Below are positions 11,106 to 24,082 of a stretch of 64,000 nucleotides of DNA, piece after piece. Source of the DNA: Dillenia suffruticosa. Taxonomy: Eukaryota; Streptophyta; Magnoliopsida; Dilleniales; Dilleniaceae. The position numbers and the translations under genes are program-made. Location: positions 12,685,001-12,749,000 of the forward strand of contig JAVTVX010000031.1 of NCBI GenBank assembly GCA_033439265.1, in the 5' to 3' direction. Position 1 is the stretch's first letter, and each line of letters begins with the position of its first letter. The notes under the pieces were generated by a model, which was given only the letters and a program-made list of their open reading frames with translations, searched no databases and was not told where the DNA came from.

Positions 11106-13104
11106 TGTTGACCTAGTAGAGTTTTGATAATAAAATGTTAAAAGAAAAATAGTTCGAGAAAATAAAAGGATAGTTAGAAAATTCAGAAGTTTACAATATA
11201 GGTCGACCTGTTTTGAAAACACATCAACCTGTAATGCTCAAACACACACACATTAACCCGTTTGATGTTTTTGTCGACCTGAGCTGAATGTTTTTTATAA
11301 AAACATATGTCTGCACACTTCGACCTACACAAACATATATTGACCTGAACAATGAATGTCATATAGATCAAACATTCCAATATATCAACCTGAACACAAA
11401 TTTTGTCGATATAAAACTATAAAAACAGTAACACATCGACCAATTCACCTCCACACATCAACCAATTGCATTTATAAACAGTGACACATCAATCTGTTCT
11501 CCATACACATCAACCTGATTTCTAAAAATACATCAACTTGATTTTCAACACATCAATGTATACAGTATCATATCCACCAATTTCATACTTCATGTCGAGC
11601 AATTCAAAGTTCAAATAGTAACGCATCAATCTATTGGTTAGACACATCAACCTGAAAACACTTGAGTCAGAAACACACTTCAACCTGCTACTGTGCTTGT
11701 CGACCTAACCAAAACACATCAACCAATTTACTCAGACACGTCGACCAATTCAATAAATGAATAGTGACATATCAACCCTTGATGAACACATGTCGACACG
11801 TCTATTATGTTTCTGAAACAAATGCACATCAACATAGTAAAAGTCTTGTCGACCTGTAGAAACACATCGACAAATTAAATTACTCATATCCACCAATCAA
11901 AATTTACACAATAGCATGTCGATGTATATTATCAGATATGTTGACCTAGTAAGTATCTGCTCATTAAGACACACGTCGACCCATTATTATCTTGTCGACA
12001 CAACATATGCACATCGACCAAATGACTTCCATACATCGACCAATTTATTATATGAATAGGAACATGTCGATGTACTTAAATGACCTGTCGACCTACTCTT
12101 CACAAAGTCTAAAATATTACACATCTACATGGCTGAAAACTTGTCGACACATGTGAACACATCGACCAATTAAAAATCACATGTCGACTAATTTTGTTTA
12201 GCACAGTACTTTGTCGACCTAGAATAGTATCATGTCAACCTGTTCATATAGAAATACACTAAGAATGATTTAAATTCAGGTCGATGTCCACAATAGACTT
12301 GTCGACCTGCATGTGTCAGAAACCAAATCTGGGAATATTTTTTAACCTAATAGATGTCTTATTTTTTCGATTTCTAAAATGTTTCCTTTTCTATCAAAGC
12401 TAATGTTCAAATGCAGCACAAACAAAGTTTGATTGGCCTATCTTAAAGAGGCACCTATAAAAAAAACGAAGATTTAGCGTGAACGAAGGAACAGTTGTAG
12501 AAGCTGTAATGACAGAAATTAAATGTGCAACAATTGGATGCAACAATCACTACCAACTCTCAACAGATCTATTCAATGCCTTAATAAATACTAAGAAGAA
12601 GAAAAATAGGAAGGGTTACGAGATACGACTTGAATTAAAAGCTCTTTTTGAATACTTACATTTCTGTGTACTTTAAAATTCTCAAAATTGTATTAAGTAT
12701 CTCAATTATTTTTACACACTGTCAAATCTAAGGAAAGCAAGCCTCAAATTCTTAGCATTCATTTCATCGATTAAGTCAAGTGTTAAAAACTAAGGAGTGT
12801 ATGACATTGTCTTAAGTCTAGAAAAATCAAAATTCAGTCTGAGTAAGATTGAATTATAGTGTTTAGGGGTAATATTGTATGAGGTTGAACTTAAACCTGT
12901 AATCAAGTTTGTAAACTAAGCATTTAGTGAAAAATTCAGGGGAAGTTTGAGAGTGGACGTATACCGGGTTTAGTGGAACCACCAGAAAAATTCTCTATGT
13001 CTTTTTTATTTGTTTCTCATTTACTGTCACATTATTTTTAAGTTTCAAAAAGTTTTAAAAAATCAATATTTAACTATTCATCACTCATCTCTAGTTGAAT
13101 AACA
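11106..13104 (+). repeat. 3' LTR of Sirevirus-like element
   Basis: This copy begins TGTTGACC directly after the polypurine tract and ends AATAACA before ATCAT (13105-13109). It matches 1607-3583 throughout, including the motif array at about 11195-12320. Many differences between the two LTRs are C/T or G/A within the TCGA core, so the insertion is not recent. Confidence 0.9.
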
Positions 13105-13779
13105 ATCATGATCTCGATTTATCAAGTAGGAGCGTTATTCGTGAAGAGACTATTTAGTAATAGTCGAGAGAGCGCTCGACCAAGAGGTGAACAAGCGGCC
13201 TACCCAAGAGTTTAACCAAGGTGGTCAAGTGGTCTAAGTAAGAATGTTCGATCGAGAGGGCATTTAGCGAAGATATCCCCTTGGTGGCCTATAGGCTTTA
13301 TAATTAAAGGTCCAATGAACTTAGTAATCTCTAGTCTTTATGATAATGGATTATTAAACCATGTAACATTATATGTAAATGTATTCTTTTTATAGAAAAA
13401 AAGTCTAGAATACCACATGATCTTACTATAATTATAAATATCTCATTGCACATAGAACGTCTACCACCCAAAAATGTGTCAAATAATTATAGGTAAATAT
13501 AATATTGATAAGTTTTGGATCTTAGATGTTGACATATAATCCAAATAATTTCTATGAGTTTAAATCTGATTTTTGATATCAATATAACATTATAATTATA
13601 GGTCAATATAATTATGACCTATAATTATATGTCAATAATTCATAAGGGTTAGCTGAGCACCTTATAATTATAATAATGTTGAACAATATTAAATTTTTCA
13701 TTTTTTTCATGGGTTAGGGGAACATCTTATTATACAACATCTATCGGTTGGCCCGCATGGGCTACCTTGATAGGATACA

Positions 13780-13813
<34 letters not shown>

Positions 13814-13876
13814 TGACTACCGATATTTAGAAAGATTAATTCAATTTAAATAGTTGAAAAACTCAATTTAGAGTCG
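13105..13876. other. unassigned right flank, with ATT microsatellite
   Basis: No coding region is seen. An (ATT)n tract of about 23 bp lies at 13791-13813. Bases 13130-13300 contain several TCGA-rich short inverted words but no family is recognised. Confidence 0.5.
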
Positions 13877-16039
13877 TGTAACTCCCCGACCCTTAGATTA
13901 AGCACGCAATACCTCAAAATACGAGTGAATCTAACACTTATACCAAAGTATTGCAAAGTATTCATCAATATTTATACATTTTTAAAAATAATCCAATATT
14001 TTCAAATAAGTCAACATGCATTCATCACACAACAAATGGACTAATCCAGTCTGTCCTTGTTCAAAACATGCATGCATAAGACCAACTCATCACTCAAATC
14101 TAAATACATGCACAAATCCAGCTTAGCCATTCCAATCAAATTCACAAAATATAAAAATAAATCTCTATTTAAGAGATTTATATCAAATACCACAAAAAAC
14201 AATTCTCAAGTAAAATTCAAGAAAGAAAAATTTTAAAATAATTTATGCAATTCCAACTAAAAAAATTAAAAAAAAAAGTGTAGGTTAAATATTTTCCTAA
14301 GGAGTTTATATAAAAATGTTTCATAGTGGTTCATCTAAAATCCTCAAAAAAGGAAATCAGGACAACTAGTACCCACAATAAGTCATTTGAGATGATCTTG
14401 TCTCATGGTACTAATACCGTCAATACCTTGATCTAAACTTTATTTGTGGAAAATTAAAATAAGAGGAATGAATATATAACAATATTCAATGAATGAATTA
14501 ACATGCTATGAAAGAAAATGAGAGATGATATTGGACATGTTAAAACAATTATCTTAAAATCATATTACCGTATTCAAAAAAAATTCAAGATTTATCATCA
14601 AATATAAAATTTTTTAAATAAAAGTCAATATTCATAATGAACAAGTCATATGTATGCAATCATATTCATAACTTTTCTAAAATCATGGGGTTGCCAAAAT
14701 TATAACTCCTGACAATAGTATACCAAGAACCAAGAACGGAACCGTCAAGGGTTTTCATACTTTCTAACTCACTTGGCATTGGTGTGCTACCAAACTAAGT
14801 CAAGAAATAATAATAACGGCTTTGGAAACACCTTTCAAGCGCGGCTATCTTCTAAGAAAAACGCCCCTTAATCACATTACCCCATCAGGTCACACCGAGG
14901 GGGAATGACTATAGCCATTAGATCATGTATTTAAACACCATTTCATAAATCTCATAGCATATATCAAAGTATGTCAAAATCATTCAAACGTTTCTTAAAT
15001 CATGAGTTCAATGCTAACATATTCAATATGAATTAATAAATATGACATATTATTTCAATAAAATATTTGAATGTATTTTTCATTTTAAATTTCCTTTTGA
15101 GATATTTTACAATCACAAACTAATTTATAAATCAATTTTAAAAATATTTACAAAATCGAGTGAAATATTTTTTCATTCAAAATCATAATCATACATCCAC
15201 TCACATCTTAGCAGAGTAACCACTCTCAATTCAAGTCCAAATTAATAATGTTCTCCTCCTTAAATTCCAATTGTCTTAAACCTAAAACAATATGTACACA
15301 TTTATCACTTAATCATAGACTAATATTAGGAAAAATCAATATTTTTCTCACAATCCAAACTCTAATTTTTCCAAATTCACCAATCTATCATTTAATTTTA
15401 TCAGATGATATCACCAATCTAGAGAAATAATTCTCCTTTCAATATTTTTTCAAATTTTAACATTATATATACTCTAGGTCTAAACGCCTAAACTTTATTT
15501 TTTCAATCTCGAAGTAAAGTTTATATACAAGTAAAATGCACTTAAAGTTAAAATGAATGAAGGAAAATTACCTTACTTGAACCACTAATTTTGACTCTTG
15601 GTCACATCACCTTCAAACTCTAGATTTTTCTCTCTACAAAAACTCAAATCTTAACATAAATCCAAAATTTATACAAAAATAATTAAAATCTAAGTCTATG
15701 AAAGAGTATTACCTCTATTGGAACCACCAATTTCATTCCTTATGGAACTACTCCAAATCTTAGGTTTTCTCTCTCTAGAAAAACTTGAATTTTTTCTTAA
15801 ATTCAACCTTTCAGAGGTTTGTTGAAAGGTTTGGAGTTCAAATCTATGGGTATTTTAGGGACACTTGATCAACTTAGAGGGAGAGAAGAGAGGGAGAGGG
15901 AGAGCCGAGAGGGTGAGAGAATGAGAGGGGTAGGGGTAAGGGGTAGGCCCTTGGTGAGGGGAGAAAAATGGGGGAGGAGAAAGAAAGAATTGTTTTTTTT
16001 TTTCACTTTTCTCTTGTCTCTTTTTTTCTCATTGTTACA
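13877..16039 (-). repeat. 3' LTR of chromovirus (left end)
   Basis: This 2163-bp repeat starts TGTAACTCCCCGACCC and ends CATTGTTACA on the + strand. Bases 14578 onward match 19950-21433 block by block (AAATCATGGGGTTG, CTCACACC/ACCCCATCA, then the purine-rich GAGAGGGAGAG block near 15880). Several short ORFs across it are chance. Confidence 0.85.
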
Positions 16040-16094
16040 ATTTTTAATTCCCTAAAAATAAATTTTGTTCTCAAAATTTAAATACAAAAATCAC

Positions 16095-16560
16095 ACTTCA
16101 AAGAGATGGGGTATTGCTTTTTCATTTTATCTTCAGACTCTCAATTCTCTTCTTCTATCCGATTGCTTTTCAATTGGATCTTAGCAATAGGGATTTGTCT
16201 ATTCTACAACCTCTTGATTTGGCGATCAAGAATGGCTATGGATTGAATTTTGAAACTCAACTCTTCCCTAAGTTTAATTGGTAGAGTTTTTAAAACATGT
16301 GAAGGATTTGACAAATATTTTTTTAACATTGAGACATTGAATATATCATAGATTTTCATCAAATATGAAGGTAACTCCAATCGGTAGGCCACCTTTCCTA
16401 TTCTCTCAATGATCTTGAAATGGCCAACATAACTAGAATTTAACTTTCCTTTTTTCTGGAATCGGATTACTCCCTTCCAAAGTGAGATTTTCAAAATTAC
16501 CATATCCTCTATTTTGAATTTCAAAGGTCGTCTCCTCTTATCGGCATAACTCTTTTGTCA
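16095..16560 (-). pseudogene. integrase C-terminus and chromodomain-like tail
   Basis: Read on the minus strand from 16560: [12 protein letters not shown], the DMVILK motif, GKLNSSYVGHFKIIERIG (the GPY/F-type integrase module), YDIFNVSMLKKY, then IAILDRQIKRL. After a stop at 16204, the same frame continues with a chromodomain-like segment ending KMKKQYP near 16110. Its conserved Trp codon is now TGA near 16128. In intact relatives this tail binds modified histone H3 and directs integration; here it is a relic. Confidence 0.75.
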
Positions 16561-16564
16561 GTTT

Positions 16565-17660
16565 TGGTTAGTGAAGTATATTTAAGACTCTTATGGTTAG
16601 TGAAGATCTTGCACGTAACCCCATATAAATAGTATTGCCATATCTTCAATGCGAATACAATGGCGGATAGCTCAAAATCATGTTTGTCGGTTAACATCAC
16701 TGAACACTACATAATCACCACCATTAGTAGGGAGGGCAAGAATTGGACCGAATGTGAGTCTCTTCTTGAGTTCTTGAAAACTCTCTTCACATTTGTCATC
16801 TCATTCAAATTTGACTCCTTTTCGAGTCAAGTTAGATAATGGAGCTACAATTTTAGAGAATCTTTCGACAAACCTCCGAAAGTACTCTACCAATCCAAGG
16901 AAACTCCTCACCTCTATAACATTTTTAGGTTGTTCCTACTTCAATATGGCTTTCAGTTTCCTTGGATCAATAAATTTCTCATCCCTGGATACCACAAGCC
17001 CTAGAAATCTGATCTCTTTTAACCAAAACTCACACTTAGAAAACTTGGCATACAATTTCTTTTTCCAAAAAGTTTGCAACACTATCCAGAGATACTTGGA
17101 ATGCTTGTCATCATTCTTGGAATACATTAAGATATCATCTATGAACACAATAATGAATTTGTCTAAATAGGAATGGAATACTCTATTCATTAAGTTCATG
17201 AAAGTCACGGGGGCATTTGTCAAACCAAAGAGTATTATCATAAACTCGAAATGGTCATACCGTGCTCTAAACGCGGTTTTATAGATATCATACTCCTTGA
17301 TTCTCAACTGATGGTACCCCGACTTTAAATCAATTTTTAAGAACACTTTAACCCCTTGAAGTTGATCAAAAAGATCATCAATCTTTGGCAACAGATACTT
17401 GTTTATTATGGTCACTTTATTGAGTTATTGGTAGACTATACACAACCGAAAAATACCATCCTTCTTCTTCACAAATAAGACCGGAACACCCCAATGTGAG
17501 GTACTTAGCCAGATGAACCCTTTCTCCAATAACTTTTGGAGTTGTACCTTTAATTCCTTCAACTCTATAAGTGCCATCTTATACAGAGGAATTGAGATCG
17601 GTAAGGTGTTGGGAACCAAATCAATGACAAATTCTAACTTCCAGATTCAAAAAAGGCTAA
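16565..17660 (-). pseudogene. reverse transcriptase and truncated RNase H
   Basis: Minus-strand RT core: [27 protein letters not shown], then after a Gln-to-stop change at 17416-17424 [18 protein letters not shown] sequence (here [12 protein letters not shown]), [15 protein letters not shown] and the catalytic box [11 protein letters not shown] near 17130. RNase H starts (CEESFQELKK) but is gapped, and stops after FTNHKSLKY near 16575. The next in-element residues belong to the integrase C-terminus, so the rest of RNase H and most of integrase have been deleted. Confidence 0.85.
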
Positions 17661-17764
17661 TTGTTCATAAAGACATCTGGGAACTCATTCACAAATGAAA
17701 CATCCCTCAATTTGGAACCCTTAATCATGGTGTCAATGATATGTGCAAGGTAGGCTTCACATCC

Positions 17765-18178
17765 CTTATGTACTAGCTTTCTTGCTTTTATTGTCAAAAT
17801 CACACAGTTTGGCAAAATTAGTCACTCACTGGCAAACACAAACTGTGGAATCCCAAGTTTACAGAACTCCACTTTCTTGGTGATGCAATCAACGAATACC
17901 CGATGGTGGTGTAACCAATCTATACCCAGAATGGCATTAAAGTCTACCATATTTAGCAGAATTAGATCTGCTTCAAAAACTACTTCACACACCTTCACTT
18001 CACAACCCTTATAAATCATATCCCTAACAACTGTTCTGCCAAGAGAGTGATAACCAACAACTCCTCCTCAAGAAGAGTCAAAGGCTTATTGGAATGCGAA
18101 ACAAATACTATGATCACAAATGAATTATTAAAATCTGTATCAATAAGCATATGAGCATCATCACCAAAGATTTTCATT
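17765..18178 (-). pseudogene. chromovirus aspartic protease
   Basis: The minus strand reads AHMLIDTDFNNSF near 18140, where the retropepsin DTG would be expected (LIDTD, so the Gly is lost). It continues to DFNAILGIDWLHHHRVFVDC (17870-17940), typical of the Ty3-gypsy protease C-terminal half. Frameshifts separate the parts. Confidence 0.75.
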
Positions 18179-18179
18179 A

Positions 18180-18535
18180 TACCTAATAGTATAAACCTTT
18201 TAAATGATTATTAGTTAATCTCCAAAAAATATTTCATACATGACTTCTCATAATATCTTATTATACCACACAATCATGGTCATATTATATGATTTTCCTA
18301 TGATGGGGATTTACACTTCTTCATGTGATTTTACCATCATACAACAACATAATCATTCTTATGCCTCTCCACATAGAATTTAAGTTTAAATTTGTCCATA
18401 AATTCACTTCTAACGTGTCAAATCATCAACATAAAATCATATAAAACTTATATTGCATTCTAAGTCCCCAAATCCAAGTTTAAGAGAATGAACATGTGAT
18501 TACATCCGTATTGTTCTAAGCCTCCTCATTAGTCA
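18180..18535. other. AT-rich stretch inside the chromovirus, possible small insertion
   Basis: These ~355 bp separate the gag end from the protease and show no gag- or protease-like codons in any frame. They could be a small insertion or a diverged linker; no terminal repeats are clear. Confidence 0.35.
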
Positions 18536-18539
18536 TCTC

Positions 18540-19840
18540 ATAAATTCTCATTTGAGTTTTTGGTTAGGGACGTTGAGGAGGAGGGGCCATTGTGTTGCTC
18601 CCGATCCCAGTCCATGGAGCAATACTAACCGATGATATATGAGTATTTGATTGACCACTTCTTAGCCCTACGGCTGGTCTTGACTTAAATGACCTTCATG
18701 TCCACCTAGGCCCAGTTCAGGACAAACATTACAGAAATGCCCCACCTTCCCGCATTGTAACACTTTGGAGGCTCGGTACATGGTCTGAGGTGGAATCTCT
18801 TGCAATTCTGATAAGTCTCTTTCCTTGACCCCATTGACTTGCTCTTGGATGCAACACTATAAGTGGGAACACCTAACTTTGATGGTTGTTGGCCTTTTGG
18901 AGAGTCAACATACTTGATAATTGGGATGCCACCGTAGGAGCCCACGCTCTAATTCTTTTTGGAGCTACCCGAGTCTTCTCTTTTTACCATGACCATCTCT
19001 AAACCTTTCCCACTCAATTACCATATTCTCAGCTCTCAAAACCAATTCCAGAATATCTTGAAATGTATGCCCCTTTGTTATCAACATGTTCTCCCATATG
19101 TTCAAGTTTAACCCTGATTCAAACTTTGCATATAAAGACTCCTTGGAGTTCACAAACCCCGGAATATATATAGCTAACTCTCTTAGCTCTGTCTCATATT
19201 CCGTTACGATCCTATTTTCTTGTGCTAACTTAAAGAATTTCTCCCTCTTTTGGTCTCTATAGAACCAAGTATAATATTTTTCTTCAAAAGTCTTAAGAAA
19301 TTCTCCCCAAATAGGAGAAGTAGAAGTTCTACCATTCACATTCTCCCACCAAGTCCTTGCATCCTTTTCTAACAGTTTCACAACTACCTACAACTTCATC
19401 TCATCATCCAAGCTCATGTCGGTGATGGTCTCTTGGATTTAGCTGATCCAATCTTTAGCTACTGAGGCATCACACATGCCTGAGAATGTTTAATATCCAA
19501 ATTGTCTCGCCTCTTTAATCAATTTTGACAACTCAATGATAGGGTGATCGGTTGAAGCAACAATTGGAGGAGGAGGTGGTGCCATCGGAGTACTTGGTGT
19601 GAAGGTTGAAGTCGAAGGAGGAGTCGGTACCTACGGTGGAGCTTGCATTTGAATCCCATAGGCATTCCACCACTCCATCACTTGTTAGAGTATAGCAAAT
19701 GGTGGGGCCGAAGTCCTAGTTGGTGGAGCCAAGTGAGTAGGAACCGAAGGAGGTGCATGCGAGGACGATGCGGCCTCTTGTCGATGAGGTGAAGTAGAAG
19801 GAATTTCATTCGGATTTCTCATTTTTCTTCGAAGAGACAT
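18540..19840 (-). pseudogene. chromovirus gag
   Basis: The start codon is at 19838-19840 (MSLRRKMRNPNE), followed by a Pro/Ser/Ala-rich leader. The retrotransposon gag core is at 19381-18965 (ARTWWENVNGR, FLKTFEEKYY, AENMVIEWERF). The zinc knuckle near 18745 has lost one base: one frame gives CYNAGRWG while the other gives the HFCNVCPELG half, so the knuckle is broken across two frames. Several stops precede the knuckle. Confidence 0.8.
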
Positions 19841-19949
19841 GGTTTTATAAAAGAGAAATTGTGCTTAGTACGTAAACTAGTTGAAAATCTAAATAACTAA
19901 CCCCCTAAAAATAAACTTAACTTTTTAGGATCCATAGGAGGCATTTTTT

Positions 19950-21433
19950 AAAAAATCCTTTGAAAATTTAAGATTCATTATGAAATATAAAATTTTTCAA
20001 ATAAAATTCAATATTCGTAATGAACAAATCATATGCATCCAATCATTTTATAAATTTTCTAAAATCATAGGGTTGTCAAAATCATAACTCCCTATAATAG
20101 TCTACCGCGACCAACAATGGAACCGTCAAGAATTTTCATACTTTTTTAAGTCACAAATACTCCCAACCTTAACATTGATTCAGCCCTCCCTAGGGGTGAA
20201 ACCAAGCTAGTCAATGAAATAATAATAACAATTTTGGAGACACCTCTCAAACTTAGCTATCTTCTAAAGAAAATGCCCCTTAACCACGTTACCCCGTCGA
20301 GCTACACTGTGGGGGAATGACTATAGCCATTAGATATGCATTTAACCACCATTTTACAAATCTCACAGCATATTTCAAAGTGTGATATAATCATTCAAAT
20401 GTTTATCAAATCATGATTTCAATGTTAACATTTTCAATATGAATTAATGAATATGACATATTATTTCAATAAAACATTTGAATGTATTTTCATTCTAAAT
20501 TTCCTTTTGAAACACTCCACAATTATAAACTAATTTATAAATAAATTTTAAAAATATTTACAAAATCAAGTAAAATATTTTTTCATTCAAAATCATAATT
20601 ATGTATTTACTTATCTCTAAGAGGGTAATTACTCCCAATTCAACTCCAAATCAATAATTTTCTCCTGCTTAAATTTTAATTGCCTTAAACCTAAAACCAT
20701 ATGCATACATTTATTATTTAATCATAAACTAATATTAAGAAAAATCAAAATTTTCCTCACAACACAAACTCTAATTTTCCCAAATTCACCAATCTATCAT
20801 CTAATTTCATCAAACCATATCACTAATCTTGGAAAATAATTCATCTTTCAAGATTTTTTCAAATTTTAACATTATATATACTCTAACTTTAAACCTCTAA
20901 AGTTTATTTTTCCAATCTCAACATAAATTTTATATATTAATAACATGCACTTAAATTTAAGATGAAGAAAGAAAAACTATCTTACTTGAATCATCAAATT
21001 TGTCTCTTTGTCACATCACCTTCAAATTCTAAATTTTTCTCCCTTTACAAAACCTCAAATTTCAACATAAATCCAATATTTATGCAAGAATAATTAAAAT
21101 CCAAGTCTGGAAAAGAGTATTACCTTTATTGAACCACCAATTTCATCTTTTGTTGAACCACTCCAAACCCTAAATTTTTCTCTCTCTAAAAATTTGAATT
21201 TTCCTCTAAATTCAACATTTTAGAGATTTGTTAAAGGGTTTGGAATTCAAATCTATGGTGTTTGGGGACACTTCATCAACTTGAGGGAGAGGGAAAGCTG
21301 AGACTGTGAGAGAATGAGAAGGGTGGGGGTAAGGGGTAGGTCTCGGGTGAGAGGAGAGACAAGTAGGGGAGGAGAGAGAAAGAATGGATTTTTTTTTACT
21401 TTTCTCGTCTCTGTTTTTTTTTTCATTGTTACA
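19950..21433 (-). repeat. 5' LTR of chromovirus, truncated
   Basis: This copy matches 14578-16039 of the left LTR (for example TTAACATTTTCAATATGAATT near 20425 and the GAGGGAGAGGGA block near 21285). It lacks the part equivalent to 13877-14577. That missing ~700 bp, the inner LTR end, adjoined the primer site, and no tRNA-Met primer complement is found between here and gag. The outer end CATTGTTACA is intact. Confidence 0.8.
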
Positions 21434-24082
21434 GATCGAATCTCACAATTCCTATTTTTAGATTCTCAAAATTCAGATTTTATATCTTTTTAAAGAAATT
21501 TAGTGTACTGCTACTAAATTTACGTATCGTTAGTTAGGGTACATATTGATTAGGTGACCAATTGACCAATTGCAGGCTGACCCATCTTGCAAAAGAATAT
21601 GAAAGGCTCATTCATCTTAAATTCATTTTCTTTAAAATCAATATCAATACTATGTGTTCAGAAATGGTCTCTTAGAAAATTAAAAATGAGGGGAGAGGAA
21701 ATTGCTGGAAAGATTGTAAAAAATTTGTTTCGATCATTTTTTAAAAAAAATTAAGTTTAAATATGTAAAAAATTAATGTGAATGAATTAAATATGCAAAA
21801 AAAAGTTGGCAAAAATAAAATGTCATTGATTTGATTAAAATCGCGCTTGTTTATCACCAAATCTTAAATAATTTGAGTTTCTAAACTTGAAATCTTGTCA
21901 AATTTTGATAGATGTTATAAGTTGTAGGTAGTGTGATTAGTATGAAACTATGAAATTGCGTTAAATGTGAAAGAGAGAAGAAAATGTTGTTGCTAGAGAG
22001 AGTAGTAGGAAATTGAAAATAAATTGTTGTATAGAGATTTTGAGAAAGTGTAGTAAAGAGAAGAAAATTGTGTGATAGAATATAAGATTTTGTTGCGTAA
22101 AATTTGGAAATGAGTTATGATCTATTTATAGGAAAATTTTTTAATCTTGTGGACCAAAATATCGCTTAAACTAATTATTTTATATCTATTAGAAGGGATA
22201 AAATTAGAAATATTCAAAATAAAAAGGAAAGGAGCCATTGGAACTGGCGCGCCAGTTCCAAGCCTGTGCCAGGCTGGTTCTCGATCCCAGAAAATGCTGA
22301 ACTGGACCGGCCCCATACTGTAACCAGGTTGATCCGATTCCAGATTATTGTAGTCCCAACCCAGTTAAACTCTGGGCTAAAATGGGTCAACCGGTCAATT
22401 TTTGGGTCAAAATTGATCTAGTCCCAACTCTAGTTTGTACAACTAAAAACATGAACAATAACAAGCCTTCCAATTAATCAAACAACTTTGCTAATGGTGG
22501 TTTTGTTAGAATTCTCTTGCAAATTAAAATCTTTCATATAAAATATTGACGTTTTCTGTTTTTTATTTTTCTCCCTCGATGATCGTATTTTGTTGATACC
22601 ACTTTGTATGTCTTCCAGTTGACTGGGGTTTATGCAAATAAAATATTTTGCACATGCTTTCCTCCCTCGAGCTTTTCAATCTTTTTCGTTCTATGCATGT
22701 GCTCAGGCCACGCTTTCACTCCTTCCTACGTTGCAGGATGAGGTCTAACACTAATCAGAGAAATGGCTCATTGTCCTAGGATCTGGGAAACCTTACATCG
22801 ATAGGTCTTTTATTTTTACTGGCAATTTACATTAAATTTTAAATACAAATTTGAGGCAATTCTTAAAAATATACCATACTCAGATACAACTAACATACTT
22901 GTATTTTGAAATCTAATGTTTAAATATTGTGTTTTATAATTGACTACAGCCAACATATTCAGAAATACTGTTATTCTTACCTTGCTGTTTGAATAATTGC
23001 ATATCATAAGTGGTAAATCTAGAGCACTAATTAGAGTATTTAAACTACACAATTGTATAATTTTATTTTTCTTTTAATAGAATTTTAGATCCGTTGCTAA
23101 TTTTAATATGTTAATTGGAATTTTTGAAAATATAATACTTATTAATGAAAGCATGTTTTTTCGAATATTAAAAAAGTATGTGATTTCTGACTAGGGATTT
23201 AGGGTTTTTGTAGAAACTTTTTCTTTCTATATTTGCTTATACCTCTATTAACATCGGTAATCTAATTTGCATAGCAAACAAAAACTTTGTTTATTTATTT
23301 ATTTATGTATTTTTTGTGTAATTTGGGAGAGGGAACTAGCCTTTGAAAGAAACAAGGCCCCGAATGTCACGCTTTGGTGTACGATAAACCTCACTAGGAA
23401 AAAAACTTTGTTTATTGTACTATTTTATCGTCCAAATTTTATTCTTAATATTTAAGATGCAATGCCGTCCCCATAATATTAATTATTTTTTTTTATTATT
23501 ATATCAACCGATATCCGAAATCATATTTTAATTAATTCGGTTCAGAACTTATAATAGTCCATTTAAAAAAATTATCCTCCCGATATGATTTTTTCTACAT
23601 CCTACTGCTAAACTAATTGTGTATTGATATAATATTAATTGTTTCGTTCTTAAAAGAAGATGACTGCATTTCTCTTTATCTGATCGAAGAACTTTCAAAG
23701 TTTTCTCACAATAAATAATCTCAAGATTGACTAGACACTTTTCATAGTCAACCACCTTCGTCAAGTGTTTAATTTATTGATTTGGATTTAGGGTCTTTGC
23801 AATTTGTGGGTTGAAGACAGAAGACAAGCAGAGTCAAATTGTTGGTTATTATTATTATTATTATAATTTTGCATGAAAATGGATGGGTTTAATTAAGTTA
23901 ATTTTAATATGTTAATATATTTGTTTGTTATGAAAATATTTTACCAAAATTTTTGTTTCTCTTTGGTCTTCACCTTCCCTTCTAAACTACAATGATTTAC
24001 TCAAAAATCCTCATCTATAACTCTCTTAAGTTTAGATATCCTCATCCTTTCTTATTTACATGAACCTGGTTAATTCAATGTT
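21434..24082. other. intergenic, unassigned; palindrome and possible DNA-transposon end
   Basis: No protein family is recognised in this 2.6-kb stretch. Bases 22230-22440 are GC-richer, with several GGTTGATCC / GGTCAACCGG words and the terminus-like CTAGTCCCAACTCTA at 22425-22440, reminiscent of hAT subterminal sequence; this is only suggestive. A perfect 24-bp palindrome sits at 22238-22261. An AT-rich tract fills 23480-23520. Confidence 0.4.

Larger units (their letters stand above)
1607..13104 (+). mobile_element. Sirevirus-like Ty1-copia LTR retrotransposon, defective
   Basis: This is an 11.5-kb element bounded by two roughly 2-kb direct repeats (1607-3583 and 11106-13104). Inside are a tRNA-Met primer-binding site, a gag with a coiled-coil extension and CCHC knuckles, aspartic protease, integrase, reverse transcriptase and RNase H in copia order, then an extra ORF and a polypurine tract. 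Long LTRs, an extended gag and a post-pol ORF are features of the Sirevirus (SIRE/Maximus) lineage. The lineage call is by architecture and motif reading, without a phylogeny. Numerous in-frame stops and at least one pol frameshift make it non-autonomous. Flanking 5-mers are ATTAT and ATCAT. Confidence 0.88.
13877..21433 (-). mobile_element. Ty3-gypsy chromovirus (Tekay/Del-like), internally deleted
   Basis: A minus-strand element runs gag, protease, RT, partial RNase H, integrase C-terminus with chromodomain-like tail, in that order. It is bounded by related LTRs whose outer ends form the inverted pair TGTAAC (13877) and GTTACA (21433). Most of RNase H and the integrase catalytic core are missing, and the 5' LTR (right side) lacks its inner third and the primer site. 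Flanking 5-mers are AGTCG (13872-13876) and GATCG (21434-21438), which agree at only three of five bases, so the duplication is weak. The chromodomain-like tail after integrase places it among chromoviruses; the Tekay/Del subclade is a guess. Confidence 0.85.

Noticed and set aside
22230..22440. hAT transposon
   Set aside because: Subterminal-like words are present but neither paired terminal repeats nor an 8-bp duplication could be located.
23549..23764. 71-codon minus-strand ORF
   Set aside because: No recognisable motif, no neighbours in support, and length within chance expectation.
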